Origin: Rhizobacter sp. OV335
GTDB lineage: Bacteria > Pseudomonadota > Gammaproteobacteria > Burkholderiales > Burkholderiaceae_C
DNA length: 59,340 bases
Direction: 5' to 3'
NCBI RefSeq assembly: GCF_900142965.1
Contig: NZ_FRCQ01000037.1
Location: forward strand, 1-59,340
Positions 50,298 through 58,413 of the stretch are shown here, in pieces; the first letter of the stretch is position 1, and each line of letters starts with the position of its first letter. Position numbers and translations under genes: made by a program. A model generated the notes under the pieces. It did not search any database. It was not told the origin of the DNA and saw only the letters and a program-made list of their open reading frames with translations.

Positions 50298-50660
50298 GTG
50301 CTGACCCCCGCGCGGCTGTTTTCCAACTCCCTGGGCCTGCTCGACGAGAGCCTGCACGTGTTCGACGAGAACCTGCATGTTCGAGAGCGGATGGGCTCGG
50401 CCCGAGATGGCGTCCGGTCGGCTCGGGATGCCGCCAGCGACTTCCTCGCACTTCACAACCAAGGCTGGAAAGCAGCCAAGGTCTTGACGCTGCCTGCAGC
50501 GCTCGCGTGTTGGCTCGCCGGCTGGCACCCGGGAATGGACGCCGCAATCGGTGCCTATGCGACGATCGTCTTCGAGTTTCTGTTCCGCCTCAAGTCAACT
50601 TTTATGGTTCGAGTGCCGCCACTCGTACTGCATGGGGCGACTGACGGTGATGCTTGCTGA
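50298..50660 (+). CDS. Array protein E: paralogue of protein A
   Basis: A 120-aa protein from the GTG at 50298; start uncertain (TTG 50292 and ATG 50391 also possible). An N-terminal repeat LLDESLHVFDENLHV, encoded by two 19-bp units (TCGACGAGA-CCTGCA-GT), suggests a short coiled coil. A hydrophobic helix pair follows (AAKVLTLPAALACWLAG, MDAAIGAYATIVFEF). DNA identity to gene A in two blocks shows common ancestry. No clear Shine-Dalgarno sequence; it may be a decaying copy. Confidence 0.55.
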   Translation: MLTPARLFSNSLGLLDESLHVFDENLHVRERMGSARDGVRSARDAASDFLALHNQGWKAAKVLTLPAALACWLAGWHPGMDAAIGAYATIVFEFLFRLKSTFMVRVPPLVLHGATDGDAC

Positions 50661-50696
50661 TGCAGCGTGGAAAGCGTTGCGCTCGAAGCGCCGCTC

Positions 50697-51176
50697 CTAT
50701 TCGAGGCCTGCCCGCAGCATCCCGGCATAGATCCCGGGCGACGATCCCTCGATCACCACCGCGCCGACGGTCTTTTCGTAGAACGCTTTCGGCCCGGCGC
50801 TGCCGATGACGGCGTAGGCATAACCCAGTTCGCGTTGCGCGTGCAGCGCGGCCAGCAGCAGCGCCCGGCCGACGCCTTGGCCTTGCACGGCGTCGAGCAC
50901 GCCTTCGGGGCCGAAGAAGTTCTTGCAGGTCGCGTCATGGCACGCGAAGCCGACGATCTGCTGCTCACGCACGGCAATGAAGCAAGCCACCGGCAAGCGC
51001 CCGATCGCGACATCGATCTCGGCCACCCAGCCGGGGTAGTGCTCGGCCGCCCAGGCCAGGATGCGCGGCTTCTCGGGTGCGAGCGCGCGCCGCACGGTGA
51101 TGCCATGGCAGTGCACGGCGGCCAGCGCGTCGTTCAGCGGTGGCAGTTTGTAGAGCGTGACGAGCATGTCGGACAT
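50697..51176 (-). CDS. GNAT family N-acetyltransferase
   Basis: A 159-aa acetyltransferase. VLDAVQGQGVGRALLLAAL is the acetyl-CoA-binding Q/RxxGxG/A motif, and AYAVIGSAGPKAFYEKTVGA the C-terminal motif. EQQIVGFACHDATCKNFFGP is the central strand. Start at 51176 (MSDMLVTLYK); 28 open codons upstream are unlikely. Substrate unknown. It lies at the edge of the low-GC island, convergent with array gene E. Confidence 0.85.
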   Translation of the reverse strand: MSDMLVTLYKLPPLNDALAAVHCHGITVRRALAPEKPRILAWAAEHYPGWVAEIDVAIGRLPVACFIAVREQQIVGFACHDATCKNFFGPEGVLDAVQGQGVGRALLLAALHAQRELGYAYAVIGSAGPKAFYEKTVGAVVIEGSSPGIYAGMLRAGLE

Positions 51177-51247
51177 GGCGTCGGATGTTACGCGAGGGCG
51201 GTCTGTACCGGTGTCTGCACAGACGGTCTCGGCGAGACTGCGGCGCC

Positions 51248-51632
51248 ATGAAGCGAGCAACTTCCACTCCAGGGCTGGTGTCTTCCAAGGAAGCCAGAAC
51301 GTCCGACAAGTCCGATGGCCAACAGCCGCGGATCGAAGACCGGATCCTGGTTGTGCGAGGTCAGCGGGTCATCATCGATGCCGACCTGGCGAACCAGGCG
51401 GTCAGGCGCAACCTCAGTCGATTTCCAGAGGACTTCCTGCTTTCGCTGAGGCCGGAAGAGAAAGCGGAGGTGGTCACAAACTGTGACCACCTCCGAAAGC
51501 TGAAATTCTCGCGGACGACGCCCTTGGCCTTTACCGAACACGGTGCCATTCAGGCGCCCGCCCGATCCGCCCAAGCGTCCGATCGGGTTTGTTGCGCTCG
51601 AAGAAAAGAGATCTGACGGTCGGAGCGATTGA
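51248..51632 (+). pseudogene. Decayed ORF6N-domain gene
   Basis: The frame from 51248 has the ORF6N start RILVVRGQRVIIDADLA and then NQAVRRNLSRFPEDFLLSLRPEE, but lacks the LYGVETKxLN block between. After PLAFTEHGAIQ a large part is missing, and the characteristic C-terminal PPDPPKRPIGFVALEEK is found only in a different frame (about 51555-51612). So at least two deletions and one frameshift. ORF6N proteins are phage or plasmid regulators; this is a remnant of mobile DNA. Confidence 0.8.
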
Positions 51633-51648
51633 CCCGGCTGATCTCAGC

Positions 51649-52230
51649 CTACTTCGTGTTCGTCACGATCGTCACCCGCCGGTTCTCCGGCGCCGCCGGC
51701 ACCGCGCGGTTCAGCAGGTCGTGATCGCCCTTGCCCTCGGCCTTCAGCCGGTCGGCGGCGATGCTGTGCGTCGTGACCAGGTAGTCGCGCACGCTCTCGG
51801 CGCGCTGCTGCGACAGCACCATGTTCGCGTCGGGGTTGCCGCGCGGGTCGGCGTGGCCTTCGACGTTGAAGCTGTAGTCGGCCAGCCGGTCGTTCTTCAG
51901 CGCGCCGGCCACCACGTCGAGCTGCTGCTTCGCCGATTCGGTCAGCTCCGACGAGTTGGTCAGGAACGTGATCAGCAGCGAGGCACTCGCCTTGCGCTCG
52001 GGCGCCGAGACACCGGCGCCATCGCGGCTCACCTTCAGGCTGCGCGTGACGACCGGCTCCGGCGGCGGCGTCAGCGCGTCCAGCAGGTTGGCCTCGGTGA
52101 CCTTGTTGCCCTTCAGCACCCGGGTGTCGCCGATGTCCTGGGCCCATGACGAGGTGGCGAACGCAGCGACCAGCACCAGCCCGGCCGTGCGGCGCAGCGA
52201 AGAAGAGAAATTGAAGCTCAGCGCGTCCAT
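51649..52230 (-). CDS. OmpA-family outer-membrane/peptidoglycan-binding protein
   Basis: A 193-aa exported protein. A signal peptide ending ATSSWAQ precedes a short linker and a C-terminal OmpA/MotB domain (TFLTNSSELTESAKQQLD, VEGHADPRGNPDANMVLSQQRAESVRDYL, ENRRVTIV). GGAGG lies 7 nt before the ATG at 52230, which decides the start. It binds peptidoglycan; next to a PP2C/FHA/kinase set it could be part of envelope sensing. Monocistronic by spacing. Confidence 0.87.
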   Translation of the reverse strand: MDALSFNFSSSLRRTAGLVLVAAFATSSWAQDIGDTRVLKGNKVTEANLLDALTPPPEPVVTRSLKVSRDGAGVSAPERKASASLLITFLTNSSELTESAKQQLDVVAGALKNDRLADYSFNVEGHADPRGNPDANMVLSQQRAESVRDYLVTTHSIAADRLKAEGKGDHDLLNRAVPAAPENRRVTIVTNTK

Positions 52231-52325
52231 CAGGGACCTCCGTACAGATTTCGTGATCATGACCGGTGCCACTGGCCGTCGGAAGCGACCAAGGTCACGC
52301 CCCCCACGATCGAAGGTGCCCGCGT

Positions 52326-53132
52326 TCAAGGGGTCTTGCCGGCGCTGTCGTCTTCCCACAACCCCGACATCCGGGTCGTTTCCGACGGATCGCCGATCCA
52401 CACCGCGACCGCGCTGTAGTTGTCCTGCTTCGGCTTGGCCGCCGCGCGAATGGTCTCGCCCATGCGGTCCAGCCAGTCCTCGGCCGAATCGGCGGCCGCA
52501 AAGGCCGCCTCGATCGCCCGCTTCGAGAACAGGTCCCACCAGCCGTCGGAGCACAGCAGGAAGGCGTCACCGTCTTCGATGGGCATGTGCGTCTCGAGCG
52601 TGCTCGGCTCGACCGGGCCTTCGGTGCCCATCGCGCCGAGCAGCTGGTTCTTGTGCGGGTGGTCGACGGCTTCTTCCGGCGTCAGGTAGCCGGCGTCGAC
52701 CATGCGCTGCACGACGCTGTCGTCGCGCGTCACGTGGCACACGCGGCCGTGGCGCAGCATGTACAGGCGCGAATCGCCGACGTGCGTCCACAGTGCTTCC
52801 TCGCGCCGCGTGTCGATCCACAGCGCGACCAGCGTCGCGTGCATGCGTTCGGCGCTGCGCTTGCCTTGCTGCTGCTCGTTGATCGCCGCATGCGTGTCGC
52901 ACACCAGCTGGGTCAGGTACTCCGGCGTGGCCTGCGTGGCCGACTGCAGCCCGAGCGCGGTCATCCGCACGACCATGTCGGAGGCGACGTTGCCACCCCG
53001 GTGCCCACCGGCCCCGTCGGCCAACACGGCATAGCAGAACGGCCCGCTGACGCCATGGCGCAGGTCGTCCTCGTTGCGGCTTCGCCCGCCCACCTCGCTG
53101 CGGGCGGCGATCTCGACTTGCAGCATGGCCAT
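52326..53132 (-). CDS. PP2C-type Ser/Thr phosphatase (PppA-like)
   Basis: A 268-aa PPM phosphatase. Metal motifs are present: RSRNEDD, LADGAGGHRGG, HVGDSRLY, LLCSDGWWD and QDNYSAVAV. Full length for Stp1/PppA. It would reverse the action of the membrane kinase encoded at 55475. 35 bp downstream of the FHA gene on the same strand, so probably one operon. The order FHA-phosphatase with a divergent kinase resembles the T6SS threonine phosphorylation pathway. Confidence 0.92.
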   Translation of the reverse strand: MAMLQVEIAARSEVGGRSRNEDDLRHGVSGPFCYAVLADGAGGHRGGNVASDMVVRMTALGLQSATQATPEYLTQLVCDTHAAINEQQQGKRSAERMHATLVALWIDTRREEALWTHVGDSRLYMLRHGRVCHVTRDDSVVQRMVDAGYLTPEEAVDHPHKNQLLGAMGTEGPVEPSTLETHMPIEDGDAFLLCSDGWWDLFSKRAIEAAFAAADSAEDWLDRMGETIRAAAKPKQDNYSAVAVWIGDPSETTRMSGLWEDDSAGKTP

Positions 53133-53167
53133 GCGTCCTGTGCGGCGGCTTGGGATATCGATGGGGA

Positions 53168-55270
53168 TCAGGTGCCGCCGGGGTGACGCTCTGCGTCCAG
53201 GCGGTCCAGCTGGTCTTCATAGGCCTTGATGAAGGCCTTGCCGAACAGCTCGTGGAAATCCTCCTGGGCGTCGTCGTGGATGCGCTGGTAGTGCTGCAGG
53301 TACAGCTCCCACAGCTTGGCGCGGCGGTTCATCGGCAGCACGCTGTCGAGCACGCTGTTGCCGGAGAGCTTGCCCTCGAGCTGCGAGGGCTCGAAGCGCT
53401 TCAGCACGCCTTCGAGCGCGGCGCGCATGCCCACCATCGTGCCGATCGCATGGCCGACCAGGTCGTCCATCGCGTCGTGCACCGCGGCCGGGCCGACCAT
53501 GAAGCCGCGCATCGGCGGCTGCAGCAGCTGCTCGATCGCGGTGCCGGCATCGGGCGAGAACTTCAGCGGGTTGTTGTTGCGCGCCTGGATCATCGTCACG
53601 TCGGCCCGCAGCTCCTGCTTGGCGGCAGCCCGCGTGGCGACCAGCTTCAGCGTGCCGTCCACCGAATGGCGCAGCACCTCGCCGATCACCTTCATCAGCG
53701 CCGGGTTCAGGCCCTGCGGCGGCTGCAGGTGGATGCCGGCGCCTTCGCAGAACGCGGCCCACAAGGCCTCGGGCGTGGTGTCGCCGGCGGCGTAGGCTCG
53801 GGCGGCGGGCGGCGGCTGCATCGCGACGGGCGGAGTGACCGGCGTGGAGGCCGTGGGCGGCATCGGCGCCAACGGCATCGGGGCCGAGGTCATCAGCGAC
53901 GGCCGGGCCGGGCGCACGCCGGGCATCGTGGTGGTCGGGGTCAGGTCGTCGCCGCGGATGCGCGCGGCCGGCGGCGCGGCGCGCGGCGGTGCCGGCGGGC
54001 GCGGTGCGCTGACCTGCGTCATGTTGGGGTCGAACGGCGGCGGTGCCACCGGCGTCGGCGGCAGCGGCCGCGCAGGCGGCGCAGCCGGCGGCGGCGGGCT
54101 TTGCACCGCCGGCGGCACATAGGCGCCGCGCAGTTCGGGCGTGTGGTCGAAATCGGCCGGGATGCCGGCGGGCGGCGCCGCGGGCGCGGAGCCGCCGAAC
54201 ATCGCCAGCGGATCGGTGTTGGCCGACGCGCCGCTCGGCGAGGGCGCAGCCAGGAAGGCCGCCAGCGGGTCGCCGCCGCTGCCGGCGGCCGGCGCGCCGC
54301 CCAGCCCGAACATCGCATCGAGGCTCGACGACGGTGCGGCGGTGGGCGAGCCCAGCAGGTCGCCGAGGCTGAAATCCACCGGCAGCGAGCCGCCGGACGG
54401 CGCGGGCGGCGGTGCCGAGGCCGAGCTGCCCATGAAGCCGGCCAGCGGATCGGCCGAGGCCGAGCCGGACGACGGCGACGGCAAATCGGCGAACGGGTCG
54501 AAATCGTCCGGCAGGCGGCTGGCCGTGGCCGGCGGAGGCGGCGGTGCAAAAGCACGCGCGGCCGGCGGCGGCGGGGAATAAGGCGGCGGCGCCACCACCG
54601 GTGCAGCGGCTGGCCGGAACGACGGCATCGTGCCGGTCGGGCTCGACTCGCGCGCACCGCCCATCAGGTCGGCGAAGGGATCGCTGGCGCCGGGGCCGCT
54701 CGGCCCGCCCAGCAGGTCGCCGAACGGGTTGGCGGAATCGATCGGCGCGGGCGTGGCACGCGGCGGCGTCGGCTGCGCGGGGGGCGGCATCGCCGCCGTC
54801 GTGCCGCCGAGCGGGCGTGGCGTCGGGGGGGCCGGCGGCACTGGCGGGCTCAGCTGCATGCGCGGGTTGGTGCGCGATTCGACGGCCGAGGCCTTGATCA
54901 CCGTGCGCGAATCGATCGGCGCCCGTTCGTCGGCGCGGGGCGCGGTTTCGGGTGCGGCCAGCGTCGCGCGCATCACGTAGCCGCCGATCACCAGCTCGTC
55001 GGCATGGCCGAGCGTCGAGCCTTCGCCGGCGTTGATCGGCCGGCCGTTGATGACGATCGCGTTGGCGCTGCCGACGTTGCGGATCGAGAACGAGCCGTTG
55101 GTGAACCAGACCTCGGCCTGCAGGCGCGAGATGTGGCGCTCCGGATCGGGCAGGGCCAGCGTGTTCGTGTCGGAACGGCCGATCGTGCCACCGCGTTCAT
55201 CGAAGTGGCCCGTGATCGACTGAGACAGGGTCTCGTTCTTCAGGGTATGGGCGCGTATCACCAGGATCAT
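53168..55270 (-). CDS. FHA-domain protein, TagH/ImpI-like
   Basis: A 700-aa protein. The N-terminal FHA domain (about residues 25-105) has TIGRSDTNTLALPD and RHISRLQAEV, the phosphothreonine-binding R and S/H residues. Residues about 125-475 are a very long Pro/Ala/Gly-rich spacer with repeated PFADL or PLAxF-like segments. The C-terminal domain (about 480-690; DTTPEALWAAFCEGAG, MRGFMVGPAAVHDAMDD, FHELFGKAFIKAYE) matches the T6SS FHA C-terminal region. It should be a scaffold recognised after phosphorylation by the divergent kinase. Confidence 0.88.
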   Translation of the reverse strand: MILVIRAHTLKNETLSQSITGHFDERGGTIGRSDTNTLALPDPERHISRLQAEVWFTNGSFSIRNVGSANAIVINGRPINAGEGSTLGHADELVIGGYVMRATLAAPETAPRADERAPIDSRTVIKASAVESRTNPRMQLSPPVPPAPPTPRPLGGTTAAMPPPAQPTPPRATPAPIDSANPFGDLLGGPSGPGASDPFADLMGGARESSPTGTMPSFRPAAAPVVAPPPYSPPPPAARAFAPPPPPATASRLPDDFDPFADLPSPSSGSASADPLAGFMGSSASAPPPAPSGGSLPVDFSLGDLLGSPTAAPSSSLDAMFGLGGAPAAGSGGDPLAAFLAAPSPSGASANTDPLAMFGGSAPAAPPAGIPADFDHTPELRGAYVPPAVQSPPPPAAPPARPLPPTPVAPPPFDPNMTQVSAPRPPAPPRAAPPAARIRGDDLTPTTTMPGVRPARPSLMTSAPMPLAPMPPTASTPVTPPVAMQPPPAARAYAAGDTTPEALWAAFCEGAGIHLQPPQGLNPALMKVIGEVLRHSVDGTLKLVATRAAAKQELRADVTMIQARNNNPLKFSPDAGTAIEQLLQPPMRGFMVGPAAVHDAMDDLVGHAIGTMVGMRAALEGVLKRFEPSQLEGKLSGNSVLDSVLPMNRRAKLWELYLQHYQRIHDDAQEDFHELFGKAFIKAYEDQLDRLDAERHPGGT

Positions 55271-55357
55271 GAGGGCTCCGACTAGCGAGGCAGGCACGCC
55301 CGCCGAGCGGAGCCGGCGCGCCTGAAGCCGGTTTATCCGCCGGGCGACCGGGATTGG

Positions 55358-55440
55358 CAATCAACGAAAGTCATGCGCCTGTCGTGAAATCGATGGGAAA
55401 CGATTGCTGAAATGGATTGCCAGATGACTTTCGTTCATTG
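55358..55440. promoter_or_regulatory. Inverted repeat in the FHA/kinase divergent region
   Basis: CAATCAACGAAAGTCAT (55358-55374) and ATGACTTTCGTTCATTG (55424-55440) pair over 17 bp with one mismatch, separated by 49 bp. It lies between the divergent FHA-phosphatase and kinase operons. The two sites could bind one regulator controlling both, or form a hairpin in the kinase leader. Confidence 0.55.
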
Positions 55441-55474
55441 AGACTTTCCCTCCCCCCAGGCACTGTGCCGTGCC

Positions 55475-57355
55475 ATGCCAGAAGACGACTACCCGGAACG
55501 CCCGTTCGAAGATGACGAGACCACGCGCGTCATCACCCATTCCAGCGCCAGCATCAGGACCGCCCCGCTGAACGCGGCTGCGGCCAATGCGTCGGCGGAC
55601 ACGCTGCCGGCCGCTGCGCCGGGAAGTGAGTCCGCGCGCCGCAGTGCGCCGGCCGCCGCCAGCCCGGCGGCGCCGCGCCAGGTCGGCCGCTACCAGATCA
55701 CCGAGCGCATCGGGCGCGGCGGCATGGCGAGCGTCTACCGCGCGCACGACCCCGGCATCGACCGCACCATCGCGATCAAGTTCCTGCACGCCGCCTACTG
55801 CGAGGAAGAGGAATACCGCGCCCGCTTCCTGCGCGAGGCGCGCGCCGCCGGCATGCTGTCGCATCCGAACATCGTCACCGTGCACGACGTGGGCGAGATC
55901 GAAGGCCGGCCGTACATGGCGATGGAGCTGATCGAAGGCGAGCCGATGAACGAGCTGATGGCGCGTTCGGGCCCGATGCCGATCCGCGACACGCTGGTGA
56001 TCGTGCTGCAGCTGGCCAAGGCGCTCGACTACGCGCATGCCAAGGGCATCGTGCACCGCGACATCAAGCCGTCGAACATCATGGTGCTGAAGGGCACCAG
56101 CACCGTGAAGGTGACCGACTTCGGCATCGCGCACGTGACCACGGGGGCGTCGTCGACGCACCAGACGCGTGTCGGCGACGTGCTCGGTACGCCGCAGTAC
56201 ATGTCGCCGGAGCAGACCAAGGGCTCCAAGGTCGACGGCCGTTCCGACCTGTTCTCGGTCGGCATCATCCTGTACCAGATGCTGAGCGGCGCGCCGCCGT
56301 TCCAGGGCGACAGCATCGTCGCGCTGGCGATGAAGATCGCCACCGAGGAGCCGACGCCGATCGACAAGCTGCGCACCGGCCTGCCGCTGGGTGTGCGCCG
56401 CATCGTCGAGCGCTGCCTGGCCAAGCAGCCGGAGCGGCGCTTCCAGACCGGCCAGGAGCTGGCCGCGGCGATCAGCCAGGCGATGCGCGACATCGAAGAC
56501 GACGCGCGCGAGAAGGAAAAGCCTCGCATCCTGCCGCTGCGCGTGAAGTGGGCGCTGATGATGGGCGCGATCGTGTTCGCGGTGATGGCGGTGACCGGCG
56601 CGGTCGTCAACCGGCAGCAGACGGCCGCGATGATGGCGCAGGTGACCGACTACGGCGCCTCGCTCAGCCGCTTCATCGCGGCGCAGAACGCGGTGTCGGC
56701 GCTGGCCGACGAATGGGTGGCGGTCGAGGTGTCGGTCGGCGAGGTCATGAAGACGCGCGATTTCACGAGCGTCAGCGTGGTCGACCGGGCCGGCGTGGTG
56801 CGCGCGTCGAGCGACGCGGCGAGCGTCGGCCAGCCGTACAAGGCGCGCAGCGGGGAACTGCTGGGCACCCGGGCCGGCGGCGTCAGCGTGACGCGCGTGC
56901 TCGACGACAACGACAACGTGCTGGTGTTCGAGGCGCCGATGACCTTCCAGGGCAAGGCGGTCGGGCGGGTCGCGCTCGGCGTGCCCGAGAAGCCGCTCGC
57001 GCAGGTGGCGCGGCTGAGCCTCACGCTGATGATCGTGCTGGTGATCGTCACGGTGCTGGCGGTGGCGGTGGCGATGTACTTCGTCGCGAACTGGTTTGCG
57101 CGGCCGATCAAGCTGGTGGGCGACTCGATGCGCGAGATCGCGCTGGGCCGTTTCGAGCACCGCATCCGCGAGGAGCGCACCGACGAATTCGGCCAGCTCT
57201 ACAAGGGCTTCGACGCGATGGCGCAGGCCCTGCAGGAGCGCTACGTGCCGACGCAGGACACCGCGGCCGACACGCAGCGCGTGGCCGCCAGCTTCGCCAG
57301 CACGATGGCGCCGCTGAAGCGGCCGCCCGCGGCCGATCCGAAGAAGCCTTCTTGA
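55475..57355 (+). CDS. Transmembrane Ser/Thr protein kinase with HAMP (PpkA-like)
   Basis: A 626-aa Hanks-type kinase. After an Ala/Ser-rich N-terminus, the kinase domain spans about 73-335: IGRGGMASVY loop, K102 in AIKF, HRDIKPSN (D196), DFG at 215-217 and GTPQYMSPEQ. A TM helix at about 359-377, a periplasmic sensor domain of about 120 residues, a second TM and a HAMP domain (FARPIKLVGDSMREI) follow. The HAMP lies C-terminal of the kinase, an unusual order. It is the likely input kinase for the FHA/PP2C pair. Confidence 0.92.
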   Translation: MPEDDYPERPFEDDETTRVITHSSASIRTAPLNAAAANASADTLPAAAPGSESARRSAPAAASPAAPRQVGRYQITERIGRGGMASVYRAHDPGIDRTIAIKFLHAAYCEEEEYRARFLREARAAGMLSHPNIVTVHDVGEIEGRPYMAMELIEGEPMNELMARSGPMPIRDTLVIVLQLAKALDYAHAKGIVHRDIKPSNIMVLKGTSTVKVTDFGIAHVTTGASSTHQTRVGDVLGTPQYMSPEQTKGSKVDGRSDLFSVGIILYQMLSGAPPFQGDSIVALAMKIATEEPTPIDKLRTGLPLGVRRIVERCLAKQPERRFQTGQELAAAISQAMRDIEDDAREKEKPRILPLRVKWALMMGAIVFAVMAVTGAVVNRQQTAAMMAQVTDYGASLSRFIAAQNAVSALADEWVAVEVSVGEVMKTRDFTSVSVVDRAGVVRASSDAASVGQPYKARSGELLGTRAGGVSVTRVLDDNDNVLVFEAPMTFQGKAVGRVALGVPEKPLAQVARLSLTLMIVLVIVTVLAVAVAMYFVANWFARPIKLVGDSMREIALGRFEHRIREERTDEFGQLYKGFDAMAQALQERYVPTQDTAADTQRVAASFASTMAPLKRPPAADPKKPS

Positions 57356-57366
57356 GGGAGCAGTCG

Positions 57367-58413
57367 ATGCAAGCACTTCAGCGCCGCGCGCTGACCCTGG
57401 CCGCAGCCGTCGCCTGCCTGCTGGCGCTGGCGGCCTGCCAGACGCCGCCGCGCAGCGGGGGCGACACGGCCCTGGCTGTGCCGAGCCTCACCGCCCGCGA
57501 CGGCGTGCTGGGCCGCAGCGACCGGCTGCTGGTCTATGTGCCGCAGGGCGAGGACAACTACGCGTCGATCGCGCAGCGCTTCCTCGGCAGCGCGGCGCGC
57601 GACTGGGAGATCGCGGATGCCAACCCCGGCACGCCGCAGGCGCGCAGCGGCCAGCCGGTGATCGTGCCGCTGAAGCCGCTGAACCCGATGGGCGTGCGCA
57701 GTGGCCAGTACCAGACGATCCCGATCCTGTGCTACCACCGCGTGGGCCAGGGCAGCGGCAAGATGACGGTGTCGACCGCAGGCTTCGAGCAGCAGCTCGA
57801 CTGGCTGGCGGCCAACAACTTCAAGGTGATCCGCCTGAAGGACCTGATCGGCTTCCTCGAGGGCAGGCAGCCGCTGCCGCAGCGCTCGGTGGTGCTGACC
57901 TTCGACGACGGCTACGCGTCGTACTACCGCTACGCCTACCCGCTGCTGAAGAAGCACGGCTTCCCGGCGACGGTGTTCCTGTACACCGATTTCGTCGGCG
58001 CCGGCGATGCGCTCACGTGGCCGCAGATGCAGGAGATGACGGCCTCGGGCCTGGTCGACATCCAGTCGCATTCGAAGACCCATTCGAACCTGATCGAGCG
58101 GGCCGCTGGTGAAAACGATGCCGCCTATGCGAAGCGCATGGAGGCCGAGGCCAAGGTGCCGCGCGACGTGATCGAGAAGCGGCTGTCGAACGAGGTGCTG
58201 ACCTATGCCTACCCGTTCGGCGACGTCAACGAGGTGGTGCTGGACGCGTTGGCGCGCAACCGCTACCGGCTGGCCGGCACCGTGACGCCGGGCGGCAACC
58301 CGGCCTGGGCGCAGCCGCTGATGCTGCGCCGGACCATGATCTACGGCAGCCACGACCTGGAGGCCTTCAAGTCCAAGTTGCAGACCCTGCGCAGCTTCAC
58401 GCCTTCGTCATGA
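57367..58413 (+). CDS. Polysaccharide deacetylase lipoprotein with LysM-like region
   Basis: A 348-aa exported CE4 protein. The lipobox is LAAC (Cys about 24). Residues about 53-100 resemble a LysM fold (YASIAQRFLGSA, GQPVIVPL). The NodB domain has CYHRVG, LTFDDGYASYY and QSHSKTHSN with the metal ligands. It may deacetylate peptidoglycan or EPS in the periplasm. 11 bp after the kinase stop and overlapping the TPR gene (ATGA), so all three are probably one transcript. Confidence 0.88.
   Translation: MQALQRRALTLAAAVACLLALAACQTPPRSGGDTALAVPSLTARDGVLGRSDRLLVYVPQGEDNYASIAQRFLGSAARDWEIADANPGTPQARSGQPVIVPLKPLNPMGVRSGQYQTIPILCYHRVGQGSGKMTVSTAGFEQQLDWLAANNFKVIRLKDLIGFLEGRQPLPQRSVVLTFDDGYASYYRYAYPLLKKHGFPATVFLYTDFVGAGDALTWPQMQEMTASGLVDIQSHSKTHSNLIERAAGENDAAYAKRMEAEAKVPRDVIEKRLSNEVLTYAYPFGDVNEVVLDALARNRYRLAGTVTPGGNPAWAQPLMLRRTMIYGSHDLEAFKSKLQTLRSFTPSS

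Noticed and set aside
53150-55285. Long plus-strand open frame (about 711 codons) opposite the FHA gene
   Set aside because: Antisense shadow of a high-GC Pro/Ala-rich gene; composition is Arg/Gly-rich with no motif, while the minus strand encodes clear FHA and T6SS domains.
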